64,000 nucleotides of DNA, taken from the NCBI GenBank assembly GCA_021325455.1, contig JAJPHD010000026.1, forward strand, positions 1-64,000. Reading direction: 5' to 3'. Position 1 is the first letter of the stretch. The number at the start of each line of letters is the position of its first letter. Shown in pieces: positions 46,331 through 55,136 of the stretch. The stretch is from Actinomycetota bacterium (lineage in GTDB: Bacteria; Actinomycetota; Acidimicrobiia; Acidimicrobiales; JAJPHD01). A program made the position numbers and the translations under genes. The notes under the pieces were generated by a model. The model was given only the letters and a program-made list of their open reading frames with translations, was not told where the DNA came from and did no database searches.

Positions 46331-48235
46331 ATGGACGTGATCAGCCCCATCGTCAAGCGCTGGGTCCACGAGGCCGAGTCCGATCACGAGGGGTTCTGGG
46401 CCCGGGCCGCCTCCGACCTCCCCTGGTTCAGGGGATGGGACCACACCTTCGAGCCTGACCCCCCCAGCTTCCGGTGGTTCACGGGCGGCCTGACCAACAT
46501 CAGCTACAACGCCATCGACCGCCACGTGGCTGGTGGGAGGGCGGGGCACACAGCGCTCATAGCCGAAGACGAGGCGGGCGGGCGGCGGTGCTACACCTAC
46601 GCCCAGCTCCTCACGGAGGTGAAGCGCATTGCCGCCGGCCTGCGGGGGCTGGGTGTGGGCAAGGGGGACAGGGTGGCGATCTACATGCCCACCATCCCCG
46701 AGGCCATCGCCGCCATGCTGGCCACCACCCGGATCGGCGCCATCCACCTCGTGGTCTTCGCCGGGTTCGGGTCCGGGGCGCTATCCGAGCGGATCCGCCT
46801 GGCGGGCGCCAAGGTCCTGCTGGCCTCGGACCTGACCCTGCGCAAGGGGAACAAGGTGTCCCTCAGCCCCATCGTCTCGGACGCGTTGGCCGACCCGGGG
46901 TCACCCATAGAGCACGTCGTGGTGATGGGCCGGGGGGGCGAGCCGGTCCGCTGGGAGAAGGCCAAGCCCCTCACGTGGGAGGAGTTCCTTGCCGGTGGTG
47001 CCGGGCAGCCCACCAGCCACGAGGTGATGGAGGCCAACGAGCCGGCCTACATACTGGCCACCTCGGGCACCACGGCCAAGCCCAAGCTGGCGGTGCACAC
47101 CCACGGGGCCTACCAGGTGGGCATCCACAGCACGGCGAAGTGGTGCTTCGGCCTCCGGCCCGACGACGTCTGGTGGTCGACCTCCGACATCGGCTGGGTG
47201 GTCGGTCACAGCTACATCGTCTACGCGCCCCTTCTCGCCGGCTGCACCACCATCGCCTACGAGGGGGCGCTCGACCATCCCGGGCCTGAGCACTTCTACC
47301 AGCTCATAGAGGACAACCACGTCACGGGGGTCTTCACGGCACCAACGGCGGTGCGGATGCTCATGCGCTACGGCACCGGGCCGGCTGAGTCTGCGGACCT
47401 CTCCAGCCTGGAGCGTGTGTTCTGCGCCGGCGAGGTGCTGAACGCCCCGGCCTGGGAGTGGCTCCAGCGTCAGGTGCTCCATGACCGGGTCCCGGTCATC
47501 GACCACATGTGGCAGACCGAGACCGGGGGCCCGGTGTTCGGGAACCCCTACGGCATCGGGATGCTGCCCATCAAGCCGGGCTCGGCGGGAATCCCGCTGC
47601 CCGGCTTCTCGGCGGAGGTTCGCAACCTGGACGGCAGCCGCTGCTCCCCAGGAGAGAAGGGGATCGTCGTGCTCACCAAGCCCTTCCCGGGGCTCACCCC
47701 CACCATCTGGGGTGATCCCGAGCGGTATGGGCGCGATTACTGGGGGATCATCCCGGGCGTGTATTTCACAGGGGATGCCGCCGAGGAGGATGAGGACGGG
47801 TACTTCTGGTTCTCGGGCCGCGCTGACGAGATCATCAAGATCGCCGGCCACCGCGTCGGCACCATCGAGGTGGAGACCGCCTTCCTGCGCCACCCGGCCG
47901 TAGCCGAGGCAGGCGTGACGGGGCGACCTGATGAGGTGAGGGGGGAGGTCATCTCGGCCTTCATCGTCCTGCGGGCGGGCCACACCCCCTCCCCCGGGCT
48001 GATCAAGGAGCTCACCGACACCGTTCGCCAGGAGCTCGGGCCCGTGGCCGTCATCGGGGAGGTGAACGTGGTCGACAGCCTGCCCAAGACCCGCAGCGGC
48101 AAGATCATGCGCCGGGTGCTGAAGGCGGTGACCCTGGACAAGGACCCCGGGGACGTCTCCACCATCGAGGACGAGGGGTCCGTGGAGGAGGCACGGGAGG
48201 CCTGGCGGCACATGAAGGAGTCGCTGGCGGGATAG
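46331..48235 (+). CDS. Acetate/propionate--CoA ligase family protein (second ACS-like paralog)
   Basis: YILATSGTTAKPKLAVHTHGAYQVG, VWWSTSDIGWVVGHSYIVYAPL, MWQTETGGPVFGNPYG, LPKTRSGKIMRRVLKAV. Confidence 0.95.
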   Translation: MDVISPIVKRWVHEAESDHEGFWARAASDLPWFRGWDHTFEPDPPSFRWFTGGLTNISYNAIDRHVAGGRAGHTALIAEDEAGGRRCYTYAQLLTEVKRIAAGLRGLGVGKGDRVAIYMPTIPEAIAAMLATTRIGAIHLVVFAGFGSGALSERIRLAGAKVLLASDLTLRKGNKVSLSPIVSDALADPGSPIEHVVVMGRGGEPVRWEKAKPLTWEEFLAGGAGQPTSHEVMEANEPAYILATSGTTAKPKLAVHTHGAYQVGIHSTAKWCFGLRPDDVWWSTSDIGWVVGHSYIVYAPLLAGCTTIAYEGALDHPGPEHFYQLIEDNHVTGVFTAPTAVRMLMRYGTGPAESADLSSLERVFCAGEVLNAPAWEWLQRQVLHDRVPVIDHMWQTETGGPVFGNPYGIGMLPIKPGSAGIPLPGFSAEVRNLDGSRCSPGEKGIVVLTKPFPGLTPTIWGDPERYGRDYWGIIPGVYFTGDAAEEDEDGYFWFSGRADEIIKIAGHRVGTIEVETAFLRHPAVAEAGVTGRPDEVRGEVISAFIVLRAGHTPSPGLIKELTDTVRQELGPVAVIGEVNVVDSLPKTRSGKIMRRVLKAVTLDKDPGDVSTIEDEGSVEEAREAWRHMKESLAG

Positions 48236-48238
48236 GGG

Positions 48239-48294
48239 CCGGCGGGGGGGTGGCCTTTCGGCCGGCGGGGGGTGGCCTTTCGGCCGGCGGGGGG
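48239..48294. repeat. About 2.5 copies of 22-bp tandem repeat tggcctttcggccggcgggggg
   Basis: 48251-48272 and 48273-48294 identical, preceded by a partial unit. Confidence 0.85.
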
Positions 48295-48407
48295 CCAGCC
48301 GGCGGGCCGGCGGGGGGCGAGGCGCCCCGCTTGGGGTGACCTGGGCAGATTCGTGCGTGTCACACCACCCATGGTGCCGACCTCGGCAACTGTCATCCTC
48401 TCCTGAT

Positions 48408-48456
48408 GTACTTGGTACCATGACGTGTAAAAAAGAACCGTCACGGTACCAAGTAC
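48408..48456. promoter_or_regulatory. Long inverted repeat: 18-bp arms (17/18 match) with 13-nt A-rich loop, spanning the candidate ATG of the AbiEi-like gene
   Basis: gtacttggtaccatgacg - tgtaaaaaagaac - cgtcacggtaccaagtac. Confidence 0.85.
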
Positions 48457-49400
48457 GCATTGACGAGTTGAAGCAGCGCCAGTACGGGTTGGTGACCTAC
48501 GAGCAGGCCCGCGCCCTCGGTGCCCCCGAACAGCATCTTCGGCGGGGACCTGGCACCAAGTGGGTCCGCGTCAAGCAAGGCATCTACCGCGATCCCTCCT
48601 TCCCCCGGTCCTGGCACCAGAAGGTCATGGCTGCGGTACTCGCCGGGGGGCCGGGCGCCCTGGCCTCCCATCGGTCAGCTGCCACCCTGCACGGTCTGCA
48701 CGAGGCAGCTCGCTGCCCGGTGGAGATCACTGTCGATCGGAGCCGCCACCCCACGTGCTACCCCGGTGCCATCGTCCACAGGAGGGCCCGGATCGAGCGC
48801 ATCGACCGAGACAGGATCGACCGCATCCCCACCACCACTGTGACCCGGACCGTGATCGACCTCTCAGCCGTGGCCAGTGCCGATCGGTTGGAAGCGGCAC
48901 TCGAGGCCGCCTTGCGCTCGGGGCGTACCTCGGTGCGGTTCCTGGAGGAACGGCTGGCAGTCCTGGGGGGCCGGGGTTGCACCGGGACCGCAGTCCTGCG
49001 CGAGGTGCTCCGCAGGCACGGGCAACAGCCACCCACCGAGAGCGATCTCGAGACGAAGTTCCTCCAGCTGCTCAGGAACGCCAACCTTCCTCTGGGGGTG
49101 GCTCAATGGCCCGTGTACATCGCAGGCCGCCTGGTAGCCAGGGTCGACCGTGCCTTCCCGGAGCAGCGGGTCCTTGTCGAGCTGGATGGTCGGGGCTCGC
49201 ACGGCACGTGGAGTGACTGGCAAAGGGACCTGAGGCGCCAGGACGAGCTGGTATTGGCCCTGCCCGGATGGCTGCTCCTCCGCTTCACCTGGAACGACGT
49301 GACCGGTCGCCCAGGGTGGGTCTTGGCCACCGTCGAGAGGGCCCTGAGCAGCGCGAACGTCCCAGGGACCCCAGCCGGCACCGGGAAGGGCAGTGCTTGA
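48420..49400 (+). CDS. AbiEi-type antitoxin N-terminal domain fused to DUF559/Vsr-like endonuclease-fold domain
   Basis: ELKQRQYGLVTYEQARALGAPEQHLRR wHTH; ALASHRSAATLHGLHE; C-term SDLETKFLQLLRNANLPLGVAQWPVYIAGRLVARVDRAFPEQRVLVELDGRGSHGTWSDWQRDLRRQDELVLALPGWLLLRFTWNDV. Start codon uncertain. Confidence 0.8.
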   Translation: MTCKKEPSRYQVRIDELKQRQYGLVTYEQARALGAPEQHLRRGPGTKWVRVKQGIYRDPSFPRSWHQKVMAAVLAGGPGALASHRSAATLHGLHEAARCPVEITVDRSRHPTCYPGAIVHRRARIERIDRDRIDRIPTTTVTRTVIDLSAVASADRLEAALEAALRSGRTSVRFLEERLAVLGGRGCTGTAVLREVLRRHGQQPPTESDLETKFLQLLRNANLPLGVAQWPVYIAGRLVARVDRAFPEQRVLVELDGRGSHGTWSDWQRDLRRQDELVLALPGWLLLRFTWNDVTGRPGWVLATVERALSSANVPGTPAGTGKGSA

Positions 49401-49508
49401 GCTGGGCCGGCCCTGCCGTGAGCCAGGCCGGGGCTCTCTATAGGCACATCGGCACGATGAGTGGGCTGGCGCCCACGGGAGGTGGCCCTTCCGGGGCCGG
49501 GCCAGGAA

Positions 49509-50684
49509 TTAGCGGGGCAGGGAGCTACCGGTCGCAGGGCGCTCTTGGCCAGGAGGGACACGCAGGCGTGCTGTCACCTCGTTGGCGAGAAGGCGCCCCC
49601 GAAGGGTGAGTACCAGGTTCCCCTCCTCCGCGGAGCCGCCGGCCAGCGCGGGCTCCACCAGCCCCGCTACCGCCTCATCCAGGTGACCGCCGGAAGCCGC
49701 ATCGCCGGAAGCCGCAAGGGCCCCTGCCGGAACACCCCACCGGGTCCGGAGGGCCAGCACGAGCCTCTCCATGGCCCGCTCCTCCTCCGACAGGACCTCA
49801 GAGGCAGCCACCGGCGAGGCGCCACCCATAATGGCCCCTATGTACCTCTCGGGCGTGCGTATGTTCCACCAGCGCCGGCCGTCCACATGGGAGTGGGCGG
49901 CGCACCCGATGCCGCGGTAGTTGCCCTGGGACCAGTAGAGCTGGTTGTGCCGGCACTCCTCGCCGGGGAGGGCCCAGTTGGACACCTCGTACCAGGCCAG
50001 GCCGGCGCCGCCGAGGACCGCGTCAGCCAGTTCGTAGCGGCCCGCTTGGACGTCATCGTCAGGATGGCGGGCGGGGTCAGCGGCGAGAGGCGTGCCCGGC
50101 TCGACCGTGAGGGCGTAGGCGCTCACATGCCCAGGGCGGGGTGACAGGCCGAGGACGCCTTCGAGCGTGCCCACCCAGTCGGCATCGGTCTCGCCGGCAC
50201 CCCCGTAGATGAGGTCGACGTTGATCCGCTCGAAGCCCACCGCCCCCGCCAGGGTGACGGCCCTCTTGGCCGTGGCCGGGTCATGCTGTCGCCCCAGCCC
50301 GCTCAGCACCTTGGGGGACAACGACTGGACCCCGAAGGACAGCCGGTTCACCCCTCCCTCTCGGTACGCCTCGAGGAGCGGTGCGTCCACCGTCTCCGGG
50401 TTGCACTCCACGGTCACCTCGGCATCGGGGGTCCTCGGGATGGCCGCCAGGATGGCCAAGAGGGACTCAGCGGGGAGGAGTGACGGCGTCCCCCCGCCGA
50501 AGAACACCGAGGTCGCCTCGGGCATCCCCTCCGCCACGGCAGCCTCGATCTCCCTTGTGCAGGCCGCCGTGTAGTCGGCCATCAGGTGGTGGCGGTCGGT
50601 CCAGGTTGCGAAGTCGCAGTAGTCGCAGCGGGCCGAGCAGAAGGGCACGTGCACGTACACGCCGTATGGCTGGTCCTGCCTCAT
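49509..50684 (-). CDS. hemW: Radical SAM coproporphyrinogen III oxidase-like / heme chaperone HemW
   Basis: YGVYVHVPFCSARCDYCDFATW, SVFFGGGTPSLLPAESL, RLSFGVQSLSPKVL. Confidence 0.94.
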   Translation of the reverse strand: MRQDQPYGVYVHVPFCSARCDYCDFATWTDRHHLMADYTAACTREIEAAVAEGMPEATSVFFGGGTPSLLPAESLLAILAAIPRTPDAEVTVECNPETVDAPLLEAYREGGVNRLSFGVQSLSPKVLSGLGRQHDPATAKRAVTLAGAVGFERINVDLIYGGAGETDADWVGTLEGVLGLSPRPGHVSAYALTVEPGTPLAADPARHPDDDVQAGRYELADAVLGGAGLAWYEVSNWALPGEECRHNQLYWSQGNYRGIGCAAHSHVDGRRWWNIRTPERYIGAIMGGASPVAASEVLSEEERAMERLVLALRTRWGVPAGALAASGDAASGGHLDEAVAGLVEPALAGGSAEEGNLVLTLRGRLLANEVTARLRVPPGQERPATGSSLPR

Positions 50685-51433
50685 CCGGCGCTCACCACGC
50701 CGGCCCGCAAGGCGCACAGCAGCGTCCCGGCCACCACGGCTGCCGTCTCTGCTCTCAGCACCGTCGGCCCCAGTCCCACCACCGGGAGGCCCTCCGCTAG
50801 CTCGGGAGGGGCCCACCCTCCCTCAGGCCCCACCAGCACGATGGGGTGGTCCAGCGACAGCGGCCTCCCCCCCATGTCCGCCAGGGCAGCGCCGCCGCCC
50901 TGGCCCAGCTCAGCCAGCACACCGCACGACGGGGCGGGTGGCTCCACCACCGGGAGCCACACCCGCCGGGACTGCATGGCCGCCGCCCGGGCCACCCGCT
51001 TCAGGCGCTGCATGTGCTGCTCCCCCCGCTGTCCCTCCCATCGCACCACCGAGCGCTCCGCCACCAAGAGGAGGATGCGGTCCACCCCCACCTCGGTCAG
51101 GCGCTGGACGGCCCACTCGGGACGCTGCCCCTTCACGAGGGAGAAGCCGACGGCTACGGGCGGGGTTGGCCGGTCCTCCGCCATGATGGGCCCGTCAGGG
51201 TGCAGGCGGTTGCTCCCGTCCCACCGGCAGGGCCGCCAGCGGCCCGCCCCATCGGAGATGGTGACGGCCTCCCCCCGGCGCAGGCGGAGAACCCTCGCCA
51301 GGTGGTGGCGTTCCTCGGCGCCAAGCGCCGGCTCTTCCAGGTCGTCCACCAGGAGATGGGCGGCGGCCTCGACCAGCTCGGGGGCCGGCCGTCGCGCCCC
51401 CCCGGACCCGGGCCCCCGGCCCGCTCCAGGCAC
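50681..51433 (-). CDS. rsmE: 16S rRNA m3U1498 methyltransferase
   Basis: ATMQSRRVWLPVVEPP-type region, ILVGPEGGWAPPELAEGLPVVGLGPTVLRAETA; ATGA overlap with hemW. Confidence 0.92.
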   Translation of the reverse strand: MPGAGRGPGSGGARRPAPELVEAAAHLLVDDLEEPALGAEERHHLARVLRLRRGEAVTISDGAGRWRPCRWDGSNRLHPDGPIMAEDRPTPPVAVGFSLVKGQRPEWAVQRLTEVGVDRILLLVAERSVVRWEGQRGEQHMQRLKRVARAAAMQSRRVWLPVVEPPAPSCGVLAELGQGGGAALADMGGRPLSLDHPIVLVGPEGGWAPPELAEGLPVVGLGPTVLRAETAAVVAGTLLCALRAGVVSAG

Positions 51434-51443
51434 CGGGCCGCCC

Positions 51444-52601
51444 CTACCGGAAGGCAGAACGGATCCGGTGCAGCAGCCCGCTCTCTGGTGGAGCCACCTC
51501 CTCCCCTCGCAGGGCGGCCAGCTGTCGCAGCAGCTCCTCCTGCTCCGGGGTCAGGTCGGTGGGCGTGTCCACGACCACTTCCACGATGAGGTCGCCCCGG
51601 CCCCGGGCGTTGACATGGGGGACCCCCCGGCCCCGCAGCCGGAAGGTGCGGCCGCCCTGGGTCCCGGCCGGGATGACCAGCTCCTCCTCGCCGTCCAGGG
51701 TGGGGAGGGCCAACTCGGCGCCCAGAGCGGCCTGGGTCATCGACAGGTGCAGGACCTGGACCAGGTCGTAGCCTTCCCGGCGGAGATAGGGGTGTGGCCG
51801 GACCCGCAGCTGCACGTACAGGTCCCCGGCCTGTCCGCCCCGCGGCCCGGCCGGCCCCCGTCCCGGGAGGCGGAGGACGGAGCCGTCGTCCACTCCGGCG
51901 GGGACGTCCACCGTCCAGGTCCGCTCCTCGGTCCGCCGGCCCTCGCCCCGGCAGTCCGGGCAGGGGGACGAGATGATCTCGCCCATCCCATGGCACCGGC
52001 CGCAGACCGTGGCCGTCACCATCCGCCCCAGGATCGACTGTCGCACCCGGTGAATTTCGCCGGTGCCGTTGCAGGCCGGGCAGGTGGTGGGAGAGGTCCC
52101 GGGGGCGGCTCCCGTCCCCCCGCAGGTGGAGCACACGACCGGCAGGCGGGACCGCACCTCCTTCTCGGCGCCGAACACCGCCTCCTCGAAGGTCAGCTCC
52201 ACCGACAGCCGCGCATCCCCACCGGCCGTGGGCCCGGCTGGGCCCGTCCGCCCCCCGGTGGTCCCGAACGGCGACCCCTGGCCGAAGAAGGCATCGAACA
52301 GGTCGCCCAGTCCCCCACCGAAGATGTCGCCGGGCCCTGGTCCGGTGGTGCCCGCCGCCCCGGAGCCCCGGACAGCCTCGGGGCCGAAGAGGTCGTAGCG
52401 CCGGCGCCGCTCGGGGTCCCGGAGCGTCTCGTAGGCCAGCGTGACCTCCTTGAACCGCTCCGCCGTCTCGGGGTCCCCGCCGGTGGCGTCGGGGTGGAGC
52501 TCCCGGGCCAGCTTCCGGTAGGCCCGCTTGATCTCGTCCTCGGTGGCGTTGCGGTCGACCCCGAGGAGGGCGTAGAAGTCGGTAGGCAAGGCCTGGCTCA
52601 T
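51444..52601 (-). CDS. dnaJ: Chaperone DnaJ
   Basis: DFYALLGVDRNATEDEIKRAYRKLARELHPDA, G/F region, four CxxCxGxG-type zinc motifs. Confidence 0.96.
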   Translation of the reverse strand: MSQALPTDFYALLGVDRNATEDEIKRAYRKLARELHPDATGGDPETAERFKEVTLAYETLRDPERRRRYDLFGPEAVRGSGAAGTTGPGPGDIFGGGLGDLFDAFFGQGSPFGTTGGRTGPAGPTAGGDARLSVELTFEEAVFGAEKEVRSRLPVVCSTCGGTGAAPGTSPTTCPACNGTGEIHRVRQSILGRMVTATVCGRCHGMGEIISSPCPDCRGEGRRTEERTWTVDVPAGVDDGSVLRLPGRGPAGPRGGQAGDLYVQLRVRPHPYLRREGYDLVQVLHLSMTQAALGAELALPTLDGEEELVIPAGTQGGRTFRLRGRGVPHVNARGRGDLIVEVVVDTPTDLTPEQEELLRQLAALRGEEVAPPESGLLHRIRSAFR

Positions 52602-53596
52602 CCCTCGCTCAGGTAGTTGCCGAGGCGTTCGCTCACGAGAGCCACGGCCGCCATGGCGTGGGGGTAGTTCATGCGGGTCGGCCCGAGGATGCCGACCGTG
52701 CCCGCCTCCGAGCCCTCCACCTGGTACCGGGACACCACCACGGCACAGTCGGCCAGGGGGACAACACCGTGCTCGGCCCCGATGGCCACGGACAGGCCCC
52801 TGTCGATCACGTCGCGCAGCAGGCTCACGACCACGTACTGCTCCTCCAGGGTGGCCAGCACCGCCCGCACCGTCTCCACGGCATTGAAGGCCCGTGCCAT
52901 GCGGGAGGCTCCCCCGACGAAGACGTGCTCGGGCTCCCCCGCCACCATGTCCGCCAGGGCGGAGAGAGCCGAGGAGGTCACCGCGTCGACCACCGGGTCC
53001 CCCACCGAGGGCACGCCACCGACGTCGGTGAGGTGGCGTCCCTTGAGGTGGGCCATCAGGTGGGCCGAGGCAGCCGCCAGCCGCTCCTCCCCGGTCTCCT
53101 GGCCGAGCTCGAGGGTTCGCTTCTCCACGGTGCCGTCCGACAGCACCACCACGAGCAGGGCCGTGCGCCGGTTCATGCCGACCAGCTGCACGGAACGGAC
53201 GGTCGCCGCATCCTGGTGGGCAGCCACCACCACCGCGGCCTGGTCGGTGAGGTGCGAGAGCAGGTTCGAGGTGTCGGCCAGCATCTGCTCCAGCTGGCCG
53301 TGGGCCTTGGCGAAGAACTGCTTCACCTGCTGGTACTGGCTGGGCTTCAGGGAGAGGGGCCCGGCCAGCTGGTCCACGAAGAAGCGGTAGCCCTTGTTGG
53401 TGGGCACGCGTCCGGCGCTGGTGTGGGGGTGGGTCAGGTAGCCCTCGTGCTCCAGGGCCACCATCTCGTTGCGAACCGTTGCCGCCGACACCGAGACCCC
53501 GGGCGCGTTGACCACATGGCCCGAGCCCACCGGCTGGGCCGTCTCGATGTACTCCGTGACCACTGCACGCAGGATGGCAGCCTGACGCTCGTCCAT
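52598..53596 (-). CDS. hrcA: Heat-inducible transcription repressor HrcA
   Basis: ILRAVVTEYIETAQPVGSGHVV, SAATVRNEMVALEHEGYLTHPHTSAGRVPTNKGYRFFVDQL. Confidence 0.96.
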   Translation of the reverse strand: MDERQAAILRAVVTEYIETAQPVGSGHVVNAPGVSVSAATVRNEMVALEHEGYLTHPHTSAGRVPTNKGYRFFVDQLAGPLSLKPSQYQQVKQFFAKAHGQLEQMLADTSNLLSHLTDQAAVVVAAHQDAATVRSVQLVGMNRRTALLVVVLSDGTVEKRTLELGQETGEERLAAASAHLMAHLKGRHLTDVGGVPSVGDPVVDAVTSSALSALADMVAGEPEHVFVGGASRMARAFNAVETVRAVLATLEEQYVVVSLLRDVIDRGLSVAIGAEHGVVPLADCAVVVSRYQVEGSEAGTVGILGPTRMNYPHAMAAVALVSERLGNYLSEG

Positions 53597-53618
53597 CAGC
53601 CTCTCTCGCTGGTCCCGT

Positions 53619-54491
53619 TCACCCGGACTCGGCACTGGATTCTACCGAGCGCCGTGGTTCCTCCTGGCTTGCCGGGCGCCCGACACTTCGCCCCGCCCCG
53701 GGAGCGCCGTAGGAGCCGAGCACCTGCAGCCGCCACCAGATGGCGAGGGTGTCCATGAAGATGCGGGCCACAGCGGGGAGCGAGATGGTGGAGGAGAACC
53801 TCTCGTGGATCCGTACCGGGGCCTCGAAGAAGGCCTGGTAGCCCAGATGGCGGGCCACCACGAACAGCTCCAGGTCGAAGGCGAACCTCCTCTCCACCAT
53901 GAGGGGGAGCACGTCGGCCAGGACCTCCCGGCGCACCAGCTTGATGCCGGTCTGGGTGTCACGCACCTTGAGGTGGAACAGGGCCCGGATCAGCTGCTGG
54001 TATCCCCACGAGTACGCCCGGCGGGCCGGGGGGTAGACGACCTCGGACATGGGGTGGCGCTTGGAGCCGAGGATGATGTCGGGCTTGTAAAGCCGCATGA
54101 GGGTCACGAACGGCCCCAGCAGCTCGGGTGAGAGGTCGCCGTCGGCGTCGATGAACCCGAGGTAGGCCCCCCTCCCCATGGCCAGCCCGATCCGGAGGGC
54201 CTGCCCCTTGCCGCCATTGCGGTCCAGGCGCACCAGGCGCAGGGACTGGCCAGCCAGCCCTTCCAGGCCCTCCAGGGCCTCCGGGCTCCCGTCGGTGGAC
54301 CCGTCGGAGACCGCGATCACCTCGAAGCTCACGGAGGCCTCCTCGAGGGTGGCAAGGAGGCGCTCCATGGTGGCTCGCAAGCGGGCCCCCGGGTTGTAGT
54401 AGGGCACGACCACGCTCAGCTCCAGGCTGGGCGTGGGCTGGACCCATAGATCCCCGGCGGTGGTGCCTGCCCGGCGACGGAGGACAGCCAT
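53619..54491 (-). CDS. Family 2 glycosyltransferase (dolichol-/polyprenyl-phosphate glycosyltransferase-like)
   Basis: LSVVVPYYNPGARLRATMERLL, VSDGSTDGSPE, GFIDADGDLSPELL, DTQTGIKLVRREV. Confidence 0.92.
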   Translation of the reverse strand: MAVLRRRAGTTAGDLWVQPTPSLELSVVVPYYNPGARLRATMERLLATLEEASVSFEVIAVSDGSTDGSPEALEGLEGLAGQSLRLVRLDRNGGKGQALRIGLAMGRGAYLGFIDADGDLSPELLGPFVTLMRLYKPDIILGSKRHPMSEVVYPPARRAYSWGYQQLIRALFHLKVRDTQTGIKLVRREVLADVLPLMVERRFAFDLELFVVARHLGYQAFFEAPVRIHERFSSTISLPAVARIFMDTLAIWWRLQVLGSYGAPGAGRSVGRPASQEEPRRSVESSAESG

Positions 54492-54588
54492 GACCGCCCC
54501 GATGGTACCCGAGGATCGGCGAAATGAGACCGGCGCCCGGCCCGCCCCCCTGGCCACTCACGGGGGGCCGGCCGGGCGGCTCAGGTCA

Positions 54589-55002
54589 CTATGCCGAGCA
54601 GGCCTTGGCGATAGCCTTGGCGTCCGCCGTCATCTTGGGGATGTTGACCTTCCCGTGGGCGGCGGCCTCCAGCTGGGCGGCAAAGGCGTTGACCTTGCTC
54701 TTGACCGCCGGCGAGGCACTGGCTGACTCGGTCTTGAGCTGGGCCACGTCGGTCGCGATGGCCTTGGCCAGCTGGGAGGGCTTGGACTCCAGCTTGGTGA
54801 GCTGCGGCTGCAGTTTGCCCACCGTCTTCTCGATCTTGGTGCACGCCGACGACGCCGCGGCTGCCGGAGCGGACGACGAAGTCACCGACGACGGCGTGGA
54901 CGAGGGCACCGAGCTGGTCGAGGGCTTGCTGGACCCGCCACACGCCGTGAGGCCGAGCCCGAGCGCCCCCAACAGGACGACGCCACCAATGGTCCTGCGC
55001 AA
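54589..55002 (-). CDS. Hypothetical lipoprotein, TTG start
   Basis: LRRTIGGVVLLGALGLGLTACGGSSKPS lipobox; AAAGGAG 8 nt upstream of TTG. Confidence 0.75.
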   Translation of the reverse strand: MRRTIGGVVLLGALGLGLTACGGSSKPSTSSVPSSTPSSVTSSSAPAAAASSACTKIEKTVGKLQPQLTKLESKPSQLAKAIATDVAQLKTESASASPAVKSKVNAFAAQLEAAAHGKVNIPKMTADAKAIAKACSA

Positions 55003-55136
55003 TGTAGTGACTCCTTTCGTCTTCCGATCACTCCCGTACCTTCGAGCGCACGGGAATTGCCCCAACGGGCAAGCTACTTTCCCTTTCGGGCCCGCACCCT
55101 AACACCGAGAGGCCGGGATCCTGCTTCAGGGGGCGG

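Noticed and set aside
48239-48294. Tandem repeats considered as a CRISPR array
   Set aside because: Units are directly adjacent with no spacers and no cas genes nearby.
46901-48460. 519-aa minus ORF opposite the ACS-like gene
   Set aside because: Antisense shadow ORF; frame rich in His/Gly/Asp repeats without family motifs.
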